A stretch of DNA of 64,000 nucleotides from Crossiella equi (GTDB lineage: Bacteria > Actinomycetota > Actinomycetes > Mycobacteriales > Pseudonocardiaceae). The stretch covers positions 1,054,001-1,118,000 of the forward strand of contig NZ_JAGIOO010000001.1 in NCBI RefSeq assembly GCF_017876755.1, written 5' to 3'. Positions 24,724-32,909 of this stretch are shown here, piece after piece; the stretch's first letter is position 1; each line of letters opens with the position of its first letter. The translations under genes were made by a program, and so were the position numbers. The notes below the pieces were generated by a model. It worked only from the letters and a program-made list of their open reading frames with translations, was not told the origin of the DNA and ran no database searches.

Positions 24724-26355
24724 ATGGGAGTGCGGAAGACGTTCACCACGCTGGCAGTGCTGCTGGCGATCGGCGGCGGAGGCCTGGTGACCTCGGCAAA
24801 CCTCGCTGTCGCCGACACCAGGGCCGCGTTGAGCACACAGGCTTTGTCCGGCGTGCGCCAGTCGATCGTGGACAACGCGAACCGGGAGATCGGCACCACC
24901 GCCGCACAGTGCGGCAAGTACAGCCCGAACTGCCCCGCGCAGGACTGGTGCGCCCACTTCACCAACTGGGTGTGGCGCCAGTCCGGGGCGCAGCAGTACC
25001 CGAACACCCCGGTCGCGCGAGGGGTCGGGCTGTGGGGCCAGCAGCGCGGACTGTTCAAACCCCGCGCTCAGGGCGCGACTCCCGGTGACATCGTGGTCTT
25101 CGGCACCCCCGGCAGCACTCCGGGCGGGCACGTGGCCATCGTCACCGCGGTCCACGCCGACGGCTTCATCACCACGGTCAACGGAAACTACGGCGGCACG
25201 CACTCGACCAACAGCAAGGTCGTGGCAACCCGGATCAACCCGAACACCGCGCGCTCCGGCGCCCAGAACCTGCCCATCTCCGGCTACGTCAGCCCGCCCG
25301 GTGAGGAGTCCTCGGTCGACGTCGGTCCGGCGACCACCTCCAGCAAGGCCACCTACCAGGCCAACACCAAGACCACCGAGGTCTTCGCCCGCGGCAGCGG
25401 CAAGGAGATGACCCACGTCTGGAACTCCGGCGGCAAGTGGTCGGCGTGGGAGGCCCACCAGCCGGACTACCAGCTGGCCACCAACCCGGTCTCCCTCTAC
25501 CTGGAGGACACCAAGACCACGGAGGCCTTCGCCCGGAACAACTCCGGCGAGCTCGTGCACACCTGGCACGAGCCGGGCAAGGGCTGGACGAACTGGGAGA
25601 CCATCCACGGCCAGAAGATCGTCGGCGAGCCGGTCGCGGTCTACAACACGCACTCCCGCACGCCGGAGGTCTTCGCCCGCAACGGCAACAACGAGCTGGT
25701 GCACACCTGGCACGAGTACGGCAAGGGCTGGGCGGCGTGGGAGACCATCGGCAACTGGCAGCTCGCCGGTGACCCGGTGGCGGTCTACGAGCCCGGTACC
25801 AAGACCACCGAGGTCTTCGCCCGGGGGTCGCAGGGCGAGCTCATGCACACCTGGCACCACCTGGGCAGCGGCTGGGCCGACTGGGAGTCGGTCAACGGCG
25901 GCGACAAGATCACCGGCCAGCCGTCGGTGGTGTACGAGGCCAGCACCAAGACCGTCGAGGTGTTCGCCCGCAACACCAACAACCAGCTGGTGCACACCTG
26001 GCACGCGCCCGGTGAGGGCTGGAGCGCCTACGAGACCCTGGGCGACTGGCGCCTGGCCAGCGACCCGGCGGGAGTCTACGACCCGACCACGCAGACCACC
26101 GAGGTCTTCGCCCGGGGCGAGTCCGGTGCGCTGATCCACCTCTGGCACGCCCGGGGCCAGGGCTGGTCGCCGTGGGAGACGTTGAACCCCGGCACCAAGT
26201 TCACCGGTGTCCCGGTCCCCGTCTACCAGCCGCACATCCGCACCGTCGAGGTCTTCGCCCGCGGTGAGGACGGCCGCCAGCTGCACACCTGGCACCCGTA
26301 CGGCAAGGGCTGGTCCGACTGGTCCGCGATCGGCGACTGGACGATCGCCGAGTAG
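24724..26355 (+). CDS. Secreted CHAP-domain amidase-like protein with PLL-type beta-propeller
   Basis: A 543-residue exported protein. A signal peptide covers about 1-31 (ending AVADT). Residues 45-195 are a CHAP/NlpC-P60-like cysteine peptidase or amidase domain: NCPAQDWCAHFTNWVW holds the candidate nucleophile Cys, and TPGGHVAIVTAVH the His. The rest is seven repeats of about 47 residues with the pattern TKTTEVFARG...GELxHTWHxxGxGWxxWE, typical of the PLL (Photorhabdus lectin-like) seven-bladed propeller that binds fucose or other O-methylated sugars. The likely job is peptidoglycan hydrolysis with glycan targeting outside the cell. It is followed 34 bp later by a paralogous propeller protein and is probably controlled by the adjacent SARP. 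Confidence 0.88.
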   Translation: MGVRKTFTTLAVLLAIGGGGLVTSANLAVADTRAALSTQALSGVRQSIVDNANREIGTTAAQCGKYSPNCPAQDWCAHFTNWVWRQSGAQQYPNTPVARGVGLWGQQRGLFKPRAQGATPGDIVVFGTPGSTPGGHVAIVTAVHADGFITTVNGNYGGTHSTNSKVVATRINPNTARSGAQNLPISGYVSPPGEESSVDVGPATTSSKATYQANTKTTEVFARGSGKEMTHVWNSGGKWSAWEAHQPDYQLATNPVSLYLEDTKTTEAFARNNSGELVHTWHEPGKGWTNWETIHGQKIVGEPVAVYNTHSRTPEVFARNGNNELVHTWHEYGKGWAAWETIGNWQLAGDPVAVYEPGTKTTEVFARGSQGELMHTWHHLGSGWADWESVNGGDKITGQPSVVYEASTKTVEVFARNTNNQLVHTWHAPGEGWSAYETLGDWRLASDPAGVYDPTTQTTEVFARGESGALIHLWHARGQGWSPWETLNPGTKFTGVPVPVYQPHIRTVEVFARGEDGRQLHTWHPYGKGWSDWSAIGDWTIAE

Positions 26356-26389
26356 TCCCGCCCCGCGCGAAACCTGAAGGAGCACAACG

Positions 26390-28009
26390 ATGTCACGCGC
26401 ACTGAAGGGGCTGCTCGTCGCCCTGACCCTCTCGACCGGGCTGGTCTCGGTCCCCGCACTGGCCGAACCGCTCGGCATCGAGGCCGACCTGCCCCGGATG
26501 TCCTGCGCCCCCGGCGGTCCCACGCCCGAGGACGCCGCCCTGGCCACCCAGCTGAACAGCCGCCTCACCAACAAGATGCGCGGCCACCTCACCAACTACG
26601 AGATCTCCTGCGCCCGGGCGGTGGTCAAGCACACCTACGACCGCGGCCTCAACACCAGGGCCGCCCAGATCGCCGTCGCCACGGTCATCGTGGAAACCTC
26701 GCTGCGCAACTACGACGGCGGGCACAGCAGCAGCGTCGGCCTGTTCCAGCAGCTCCAGAGCTGGGGCACCCGCGAGCAGCGGCTGGACCCGAAGTGGTCG
26801 ACCAACGCCTTCCTCGGCGCGATGGAGAAGACCTACCCCGGTGGCCGGTGGAACAAGCTGCCGGTCGGCGAGGTGGCGCAGGGCGTGCAGCGCTCGGCGC
26901 ACCCGACCCGCTACCAGCCCGAGGCCGCCGACGCGCAGCGCATCGTGGACGCGCTCGGCCAGCCGGGCGAGACCAGCGTGAACGTCCCGGCCAACCGCGC
27001 GGTCTACGAACCGAGCACCGCCACCACGGAGTTCTTCGCCCGGGGCGAGCGCGGCGAGATGGTGCACGTGTGGAACACCGACGGCCAGTGGTCGCCGTGG
27101 GAGACCCACCAGCCCGGGTTCCACATCAAGGGCAACCCGGTCTCGGTCTACGACACGGCCACCCAGACCACCGAGGTGTTCGCCCGGGACTCGGCCGACC
27201 GGCTCGTGCACACCTGGCACGCCCGGGGTGCGGGCTGGTCGAACTGGGAGGTCATCGGCGACGTCGCGCTGAAGGGCGACCCGGCCGCCACCTACGACGC
27301 GGCCACCCGCACGGTCGAGGTCTTCGCCCGCGACACCGCCGACCGCCTGGTGCACGCCTGGCACGAGCCCGGCAAGGGCTGGTCCGGCCTGGAGGCGCTG
27401 CACCCGGACTGGCGGCTGGCCAGCGACCCGGCGCCGGTGTTCGACCCGGCGACCGCGACCACCGAGGTGTTCGCCCGGGGCACGGACGGCACGCTGATCC
27501 ACACCTGGCACCCGCCGGGCAAGGGCTGGGCGGCCTTCGAGGTGCTGCCCGGCGGCACCATCCAGGGCACCCCGTTCCCGGTCTACGAGGCGCACTCGCG
27601 CACCGTGGAGGTCTTCGCCCGGGACACCGCCGACCGCCTCGTGCACGCCTGGCACCCGCCGGGCAAGGGGTGGGCCGGTCTGGAGGCGGTCCCCGGTGAC
27701 TGGCGCCTGGCCAGCGACCCGGTGGCGGTCTACGACCCGAGCACCACGACCACCGAGGTCTTCGCCCGGGGCGCCCAGGACGAGCTGATGCACGTCTGGC
27801 ACCAGAAGGGCGCGGGCTGGTCGAACTGGGAGGTGCTGCACAGCACCTGGAAGTTCAACGGCAAGCCGGTGGCGGTGTACGAGCCGAACACCCGCACGGT
27901 GGAGGTGTTCGCGCGGGGCTCGAAGGGCGAGCTGATGCACGTCTGGCACACCTTCGGCGACGGGTGGTCGGACTGGGCCCGCATCGGGGACTGGACGATC
28001 GCCGAGTAG
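26390..28009 (+). CDS. Secreted lysozyme-like/SLT-type protein with PLL-type beta-propeller
   Basis: A 539-residue exported protein. The signal peptide ends near residue 25 (PALA-EP). Residues 45-195 look like a lysozyme-fold transglycosylase module: the helix AAQIAVATVIVETSLRNY carries a Glu in the place of the SLT catalytic acid, followed by SVGLFQQ and RWNKLPVGEVAQGVQ, and then an ALG-rich end. Residues 200-539 are seven PLL-type repeats closely similar to those of the upstream protein. It has a good site (GAAGGAG) before ATG 26390 and forms an operon with the CHAP gene. Activity on peptidoglycan is inferred from the fold; the two proteins may cut different bonds while docking on the same glycan. 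Confidence 0.82.
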   Translation: MSRALKGLLVALTLSTGLVSVPALAEPLGIEADLPRMSCAPGGPTPEDAALATQLNSRLTNKMRGHLTNYEISCARAVVKHTYDRGLNTRAAQIAVATVIVETSLRNYDGGHSSSVGLFQQLQSWGTREQRLDPKWSTNAFLGAMEKTYPGGRWNKLPVGEVAQGVQRSAHPTRYQPEAADAQRIVDALGQPGETSVNVPANRAVYEPSTATTEFFARGERGEMVHVWNTDGQWSPWETHQPGFHIKGNPVSVYDTATQTTEVFARDSADRLVHTWHARGAGWSNWEVIGDVALKGDPAATYDAATRTVEVFARDTADRLVHAWHEPGKGWSGLEALHPDWRLASDPAPVFDPATATTEVFARGTDGTLIHTWHPPGKGWAAFEVLPGGTIQGTPFPVYEAHSRTVEVFARDTADRLVHAWHPPGKGWAGLEAVPGDWRLASDPVAVYDPSTTTTEVFARGAQDELMHVWHQKGAGWSNWEVLHSTWKFNGKPVAVYEPNTRTVEVFARGSKGELMHVWHTFGDGWSDWARIGDWTIAE

Positions 28010-28021
28010 GCGGAGCACGAG

Positions 28022-28052
28022 CGGGGCGCGGGCCGACCAGGTCCGCGCCCCG
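28022..28052. terminator. Hairpin terminator between convergent genes
   Basis: CGGGGCGCGGGCC, five bases, then GGTCCGCGCCCCG: a 13-bp stem with one wobble pair, placed 13 bp after the lectin-hydrolase stop and just before the end of the convergent SDR gene. Confidence 0.7.
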
Positions 28053-28067
28053 TCGGCGTCGCCGGGG

Positions 28068-28856
28068 TCACGGGGTGCGGAGCAGCCCGCCGTCGACGAC
28101 CCAGTTGGCGCCGACCGCGCTGGGCATGGTCGGCGAGGCCAGCAGGAGCACGGTGCGGGCGATCTCGGCCGGTTCGATCAGCGCGCCGGTGAGCATGCCC
28201 GTCTGGCTCGGGATGTCGGCGACCAGGGCGTCGTGGTCCACGCCCATGACCGCCGCCACCCGGCTCATGTAGCCGCCCGCCCCGGTGATCATGGGGGTGC
28301 GCACGGAGCCCGGGGAAACGGTGTTGACCCGGACCCCGTGCTCGGCCACCTTCTCCGCCAGTCCTCTGGAGAAGGCGTTGAGCGCGGCCTTCGCGGCGGC
28401 GTAGGACACCGGCACCCCGCGCGGGTCGCGGGCGGCGCTGGAGCTGGTGTTGACCACGGCGCCCCGTGACCGCACCAGCGCGGGCAGGGCGGCGCGGGTC
28501 GCCTCCACGGCGGAGCGCAGGTTGAGCCCGAGCGCGCGCTCCCAGGTCTCGGCCGCGCCGCCGAAGGGGTCGGCGATGTCGGCGTCGGAGGCCTCGCCCC
28601 CGCCGACGTTGTTGACCAGCACGTCCAGGCGCGGGTTGGCCGCCAGCACCTCCTCGACCATGCGCCGCGGGCCGTCCGGCGTGCTGAGGTCGACGGAGAG
28701 GAAGGTCGCGCCGGTGCCCTCCAGCTCGGGCGTGCTCTTCCGCGACACCGCGACGACCCCGGCCCCCTCGGCGAGGAACGCCTCGACGATCGCCAGCCCG
28801 ATACCGCTGCTCGCCCCGGTGACGAGGACGCGCTTGCCCGCAAGATCCAGATCCAT
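28068..28856 (-). CDS. SDR-family oxidoreductase
   Basis: A 262-residue classical short-chain dehydrogenase/reductase. The NAD(P)-binding motif TGASSGIG is at 14-21, NNVGGG near 87 replaces the usual NNAG, and the catalytic Ser-Tyr-Lys set appears as NTSSSA, then YAAAKAALNAF; PGSVRTPM follows. The C-terminus ends VVDGGLLRTP, usual for the family. It would oxidise or reduce an alcohol/carbonyl; the substrate is unknown. It is divergent from a TetR regulator, and the 120-bp gap between them carries repeated AACTGC half-sites, so it is probably the regulator's main target. Confidence 0.9.
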   Translation of the reverse strand: MDLDLAGKRVLVTGASSGIGLAIVEAFLAEGAGVVAVSRKSTPELEGTGATFLSVDLSTPDGPRRMVEEVLAANPRLDVLVNNVGGGEASDADIADPFGGAAETWERALGLNLRSAVEATRAALPALVRSRGAVVNTSSSAARDPRGVPVSYAAAKAALNAFSRGLAEKVAEHGVRVNTVSPGSVRTPMITGAGGYMSRVAAVMGVDHDALVADIPSQTGMLTGALIEPAEIARTVLLLASPTMPSAVGANWVVDGGLLRTP

Positions 28857-28891
28857 GGTGACTCTCCAGTGCCCGTCTGACTTGACCCCTT

Positions 28892-28929
28892 AACTGCAAC
28901 ATCTAAGTCGCAGTTCTGTCAACAACTGC
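28892..28929. promoter_or_regulatory. Candidate TetR operator in the divergent SDR/TetR gap
   Basis: AACTGC at 28892 and its complement GCAGTT at 28910 form an inverted repeat, and AACTGC recurs at 28924. The site lies between the divergently oriented SDR and TetR genes, where an autorepressor would sit. Confidence 0.4.
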
Positions 28930-28976
28930 GTCTCTATCTGCACAGATGTAAGCTGATCCGGGACAGTGGAGGTCGG

Positions 28977-29612
28977 ATGAGCCCAGACGAGAAGCCGAGG
29001 CGGGTGCGCGCGGACGCGGAGCGCAGCACCGCCCGGATCCTGGCCGCCGCCGAGGAGGTGCTGGCGGCCGACCCGAACGCCACGATCGAACGCATCGCCG
29101 ACGCGGCGGGCTTGGCGCGCGCCACCGTGCACCGACGGTTCTCGTCGAGGAAAGCGCTGTTGGAGGCGCTGACCTGCCTGCTGAACGAGCGCTACCTGAG
29201 CGCGATCGAACAGGCGCGGGTGGCCACGGCTCCCCCGGTCGCGGCCCTGCACCGCCTGACCGAGCTGCTGTTCGAGCTCAAGGTCGACAACCGGGCGATC
29301 ATGGAGCTCACCGCGGACCCCCGCACCCTGCGCACCCCGACCAACACCGAGGTCGACGCCGCACTCGACCTGCTGTTCACGCGGCTGCGCGAGGCCGGTG
29401 AGATCACCGCCGCCGACCCGGTGTGGTGCCGCGGCGTCTTCCTCGCGGTCGTGCACGAGGCCGCCCAGCTGGCCGCGGACTCACCGGACATGCCGCCGGT
29501 GGCCACCGGCCCGGCGGGCGAGACTGGGGCGCGCGCCGACCTGGCGTTCACGACCGTGCTCGGCGCGCTCGGAGCGAACGTCCACCGTGGACGGTCGAAC
29601 GCGGGTGCCTAG
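28977..29612 (+). CDS. TetR-family transcriptional regulator
   Basis: A 211-residue regulator. The HTH lies at about 30-58 (TIERIADAAGLARATVHRRF, in which the recognition helix follows AGLARAT), preceded by an Arg/Glu-rich helix that begins at residue 10. The rest is the helical ligand-binding and dimer domain, without features that reveal the ligand. ATG 28977 has GGAGG seven bases upstream. It is divergent from the SDR gene at 28068-28856, the arrangement in which TetR proteins commonly repress both genes. Confidence 0.9.
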   Translation: MSPDEKPRRVRADAERSTARILAAAEEVLAADPNATIERIADAAGLARATVHRRFSSRKALLEALTCLLNERYLSAIEQARVATAPPVAALHRLTELLFELKVDNRAIMELTADPRTLRTPTNTEVDAALDLLFTRLREAGEITAADPVWCRGVFLAVVHEAAQLAADSPDMPPVATGPAGETGARADLAFTTVLGALGANVHRGRSNAGA

Positions 29613-29752
29613 GCAGCTGGGCTGACCGGGTACCGAAGGGTTCGAGTTGCGATCCGCAGTGCCGGATGTGCGCGGGACCGCTCGGCGCTGTTGCCGGGCA
29701 ACGCGGCGAGTGGCTCAGCTGCCCCGGCACGTCACCCGCTTGGCCGAACGCA

Positions 29753-29767
29753 GCACAACCGTTGTGC
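29753..29767. promoter_or_regulatory. Perfect palindrome upstream of an SDR gene
   Basis: GCACAAC-C-GTTGTGC, a perfect 7-1-7 dyad whose edge lies 14 bases before the SDR start at 29782. That position overlaps the expected ribosome binding region, so a bound repressor would block the gene directly. Confidence 0.4.
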
Positions 29768-29781
29768 CACAAGCTCTTCCC

Positions 29782-30513
29782 ATGGACATGAACGGCTGCA
29801 CAGCACTGGTCACCGGCGGCACGGCGGGCATCGGGCGGGCCACCGCCCACGCGCTGGCCGCACGGGGAGCACACGTCCTGGTCTCCGGCCGGGACACCGA
29901 GCGCGGCGCTGCGGTGGCCGCCGCGGTCGGGGCCGACGGCGGCCGGGCGGAGTTCCTGGCCGCCGACCTGGCCGACCTGGACTCCGTGCGGGCGCTGGCC
30001 GACCAGGCAGGCGAGGTGGACGTCCTGGTCAACAACGCGGCCATCTTCCCGATGGCCCCGACTGCGGACCACCCCGCCGACCTGTACCAGCTGATCTTCG
30101 ATGTGAACGTGCGCGCGCCGTTCTTCCTGGCCTCCGCGCTGCTGCCCGGCATGCTCGCTCGCGGCCGGGGCACCATCGTGAACGTGGGCTCGGTGGCCGC
30201 GGTCAGCGGGGTACCTGGTTTCGCCGCGTACTCGGCGTCGAAGGCCGCCCTGGAGGCGCTGACCCGGGCGTGGGTGGCGGAGTTCCAGGGCACCCCGATC
30301 CGCGTGAACACCGTGGCACCGGGTCCGACCGCCACCGAGACCATGGTCGCCTTCGGCCCGGAGGCGGTGGAGCTGGCCCGCCAGGACATCCCGCTGGGAC
30401 GCATCGCGACCCCGGAGGACGTGGCGGACGCGGTGGTCTTCCTGGCCTCCCCGGCGGCCGCGCACCTGCACGGCGTGCGCCTGCCCGTCGACGGCGGCCG
30501 GGCAGCGGTCTAG
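29782..30513 (+). CDS. SDR-family oxidoreductase
   Basis: A 243-residue classical SDR, a different subgroup from the one at 28068. Motifs: TGGTAGIG at 11-18 for the cofactor; NNAAIFP near 85; the catalytic Ser in NVGSVAAVSG; YSASKAALEAL with Tyr and Lys; and the PGPTATETM loop. It ends LPVDGGRAAV. The start ATG 29782 begins MDMNGCTALVTGG; there is no strong ribosome binding site, and a perfect palindrome sits just upstream. Substrate unknown. Confidence 0.9.
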   Translation: MDMNGCTALVTGGTAGIGRATAHALAARGAHVLVSGRDTERGAAVAAAVGADGGRAEFLAADLADLDSVRALADQAGEVDVLVNNAAIFPMAPTADHPADLYQLIFDVNVRAPFFLASALLPGMLARGRGTIVNVGSVAAVSGVPGFAAYSASKAALEALTRAWVAEFQGTPIRVNTVAPGPTATETMVAFGPEAVELARQDIPLGRIATPEDVADAVVFLASPAAAHLHGVRLPVDGGRAAV

Positions 30514-30609
30514 CTCTGGTCACGAACCTCGCCAGTGCCGCGAGCGCCGCGGGGCAGCCGGGCCTGCGGCCAGGTCTGGACGAGCAGCCCCCGGCGGTGG
30601 CCCGATATC

Positions 30610-30615
30610 TACGCT
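30610..30615 (+). promoter_or_regulatory. -10 element placing a leaderless start on the cyclase-family gene
   Basis: TACGCT fits TAnnnT and ends six bases before the ATG at 30622, so transcription would begin at or next to the start codon. No Shine-Dalgarno is present, which fits leaderless translation, common in actinomycetes. Confidence 0.4.
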
Positions 30616-30621
30616 GGGCAG

Positions 30622-31499
30622 ATGACGACCAACCTGGACGGGCTGCCCAGCAACTGGGGCCGCTGGGGGCCGAGGACGAGCTCGGCACCCTCAACCTGAT
30701 CACCGACGAGGTGCGGGCGCGCGCCGCGCTGGAGGTGCGCACCGGCCGTTCGGTGTCCCTGGCCGTGCCGATCGAGCCCGCGCCGGTGTTCAGCGGGCCG
30801 TTCGGACCGGGGTCGGCGGAGGTCTCGCCGGTGCAGCAGATCATGGCCTACACCGGGAGCCCGGCCCAGGCCGCGGCCGATGTCCTGCTGGTGACCAACC
30901 ACCACACGAAGTCCACACACCTGGACGCCCTGTCGCACATCATCACCGACGGGCAGGTCTACCCCGGGCGTCCCGCGCAGGACAGCGTGACCATGGGCGG
31001 GGTCCGGCGCGGGTCCACCACCGCCTTCGCCGCGGGCATCGTCACGCGCGGGGTGCTGCTCGACCTCGGCCACGACGGGCCCGTGCCCGCCGAGCACCGG
31101 GTCAGCGCGCGGGACCTGACCGAGGCCGAGGAGCGGCACGGGGTGCGGGTGGAGTCCGGGGACGCGCTCGTGGTGCGGTTCGGCTGGGTGGCCACGCGCT
31201 ACCGCGGCAACCCGATGCCGGGCATGAGCCTGGACGCGGTGCACTGGCTGCACGAGCGCGGGGTCAGTCTCTACGCCGGGGACCTCGGCGACGCCTACCC
31301 CATGCGGCCCGGGGTGCCCTCGGCGTTGCACGGGGTGGCCCTGCCGTTGCTGGGCATGCCGCTCGTGGACGCCGTCGACGCCGATGAGCTGGCCGCCGTG
31401 TGCGCCGAGCTCGGGCGGTACAGCTTCCTGTTCGTCGCGGCCCCGCCCCGCATCCACGGCCTCACCGGGGTGCCGGTGAACCCGGTCGCGATCTTCTGA
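30622..31499 (+). pseudogene. Cyclase-family (kynurenine formamidase-like) protein with a frameshift
   Basis: The gene starts at ATG 30622 as MTTNLDGLPSNWGRWG, the conserved opening of the actinomycete cyclase family (PF04199 type). Within a run of five G at 30665-30669 the frame is lost; homology resumes one frame over as AEDELGTLNLITDEV and runs to 31499 with the metal-binding HTKSTHLDALSH segment intact. One missing G would restore a protein of about 292 residues. Family members hydrolyse amide or lactone bonds using Zn or Mn. An alternative is a real start at GTG 30597 in the second frame, but that loses the NWGRWG motif. Whether this is a true mutation, a sequencing slip or slippage at the G run cannot be told from one sequence. 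Confidence 0.7.
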
Positions 31500-31506
31500 C
31501 CGCCGC

Positions 31507-31541
31507 GGCGGAGGCAGGGGCTGTCACTCCCCGCCTCCGCC
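31507..31541. terminator. Bidirectional hairpin at the end of the ectC operon
   Basis: GGCGGAGGC-A-GGGG, eight bases, CCCC-GCCTCCGCC: a 13-bp stem with one bulged A between the ends of the convergent cyclase and ectC genes. Confidence 0.7.
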
Positions 31542-31551
31542 TCGTGGCGCT

Positions 31552-31953
31552 TCAGGCCGACTGCATCTCGTTCGGCGCGTAGCTGGACGGGGCGTCCGCG
31601 CTCAGCGTGTGCGCCTCGTGGCCCCGCAGCGGCGGGTTGAACACGCACACCAGGCGCATGCCGTGGTCGGAGCGCAGGATGTGCGGCTCGCCCTGGTCCG
31701 GGCAGTACATGGTGCCGACCGTGATCTCGTGGACCTGGCTGGCGGTGACCACCTGGCCGGAGCCCTCCACGCAGTAGCAGGCCTCCAGGTGGTGGTCGTA
31801 CTGCAGGTGGGCCTCGGCGCCCGGCTGCACGTAGGTGTCGGTCAGGGCGTAGCCCTTGCCATCGGCCTCGATGAGCAGGCGGCGGCTGCGACCGTCGCCC
31901 CAGGCCACGTCGCGGTCGGTGCCGACGATCTCGTTCAGGGTGCGGATCAACAT
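31552..31953 (-). CDS. ectC: L-ectoine synthase EctC
   Basis: A 133-residue single-cupin enzyme. Ectoine synthases cyclise N-gamma-acetyl-2,4-diaminobutyrate to the tetrahydropyrimidine ectoine with loss of water. The expected iron ligands are in place at E57, Y83 and H91, as are Y52 and H55 around the substrate and the C-terminal Glu/His pair of the GxExH segment (GHEAH). Length and numbering match characterised EctC almost residue for residue, so the enzyme looks active. ATG 31953 has AAGGAG upstream. It is the last gene of a leftward operon with EctD, a methyltransferase, a free adenylation domain, a carrier protein and another methyltransferase. No ectA or ectB is present, so its substrate may be made elsewhere or may be a cluster-specific acylated diamine. 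Confidence 0.93.
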   Translation of the reverse strand: MLIRTLNEIVGTDRDVAWGDGRSRRLLIEADGKGYALTDTYVQPGAEAHLQYDHHLEACYCVEGSGQVVTASQVHEITVGTMYCPDQGEPHILRSDHGMRLVCVFNPPLRGHEAHTLSADAPSSYAPNEMQSA

Positions 31954-31980
31954 GGTGGGACTCCTTACGTCTCTACGGGA

Positions 31981-32874
31981 TCAGGCGAGCGGGGTGAAGG
32001 CGCGGTCGGCCAGGTACTCGGGGCGGCGGGCCGGGGCGGCGAACGGTTCCACCAGCGCGTTGTCCACGCTGTTGAAGACCACGAACAGGTTCTGCCGCGG
32101 GTAGGGCGTGATGTTCTCCGCCGAGCCGTGCATGCAGTTGCAGTCGAAGGCCACCGCGGAGCCGGGGGCGCCGAGCACCTGGTGCACACCGCCGTTCTCA
32201 TCGGCGATGCGGCGCAGCAGCTCGCCCTCGGGCACGCCGATCTCCTGCTTGGCCAGCGAGGACTTGTGGTTGTCCGGCGGGGTGGGCGCCGAGCAGGACA
32301 GGAACCACTTGTGCGAGCCCGGGATGATCATCAGCGGACCGTTGTGCGGGTAGTTCTCGGTGAGGCCGATGGAGAAGCTCAGCGCCCGCACGCGCGGCAT
32401 GCCGTCCTCGGCGTGCCAGGTCTCGAAGTCGGAGTGCCAGTAGAAGCCGCTGCCGGTGAAGGCGGGCTTGGCGTTGATGCGGGTCTGGTGGATGTAGACC
32501 TCGGAGCCGAGCAGCTGCCGGGCCACGTCCACCAGGCGCGAGTCCCGGATGATGCGGTTGTAGAGCGGGCTGACCGCGTGCACCTGGAAGATCGAGCGGA
32601 CCTCGTCGGCGGCGGGCTCGATGACGTAGCGCTCGTCGGTGTGCCGCTCGGGCAGCTGGGACAGCCGGTCCAGCTCCTCGCGGCAGGCCTGGACCTCCTC
32701 GGGGGTGAGCAACGCGTCGAAGGTGAGGAAACCGTTGCGCTCGTAGTTGTCCAGCGCCTCGGGGCCCAGTGGGCCGTCCTCCAGGCCGCCGTAGACCACC
32801 GGGTCCTGGCGGCGGCGGATCTCCCCGGGACGGCCGTCCCGGGTGCGGTAGACCTGCACGTCCTGCGTCAGCAC
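31981..32874 (-). CDS. ectD: Ectoine hydroxylase EctD
   Basis: A 297-residue non-heme iron, 2-oxoglutarate-dependent dioxygenase that converts ectoine to 5-hydroxyectoine. The family signature FYWHSDFETWHAEDGMP is intact. The iron triad is H147, D149 and H249, and R260 is placed to bind 2-oxoglutarate; these are one residue off the numbering of characterised EctD. GTG 32874 is the start. It lies 27 bp upstream of ectC and 35 bp downstream of a methyltransferase gene in one operon. In usual ectABCD operons it follows ectC; here ectD precedes ectC and sits among NRPS genes, suggesting it hydroxylates an ectoine-like unit of a natural product, although plain 5-hydroxyectoine synthesis remains possible. 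Confidence 0.93.
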   Translation of the reverse strand: MLTQDVQVYRTRDGRPGEIRRRQDPVVYGGLEDGPLGPEALDNYERNGFLTFDALLTPEEVQACREELDRLSQLPERHTDERYVIEPAADEVRSIFQVHAVSPLYNRIIRDSRLVDVARQLLGSEVYIHQTRINAKPAFTGSGFYWHSDFETWHAEDGMPRVRALSFSIGLTENYPHNGPLMIIPGSHKWFLSCSAPTPPDNHKSSLAKQEIGVPEGELLRRIADENGGVHQVLGAPGSAVAFDCNCMHGSAENITPYPRQNLFVVFNSVDNALVEPFAAPARRPEYLADRAFTPLA

Positions 32875-32909
32875 GTGACATCGTTCCTTTCTGGCGGCGT
32901 GGGCCGGGG

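Noticed and set aside
24724-28009. Tandem DNA repeats or CRISPR in the propeller genes
   Set aside because: The repeats are protein repeats of about 47 codons with normal coding divergence, not spacers and identical repeats.
29691-30621. Extended cyclase frame starting far upstream
   Set aside because: The upstream part is an out-of-frame shadow of the SDR at 29782-30513; the cyclase N-terminus is in another frame from ATG 30622.
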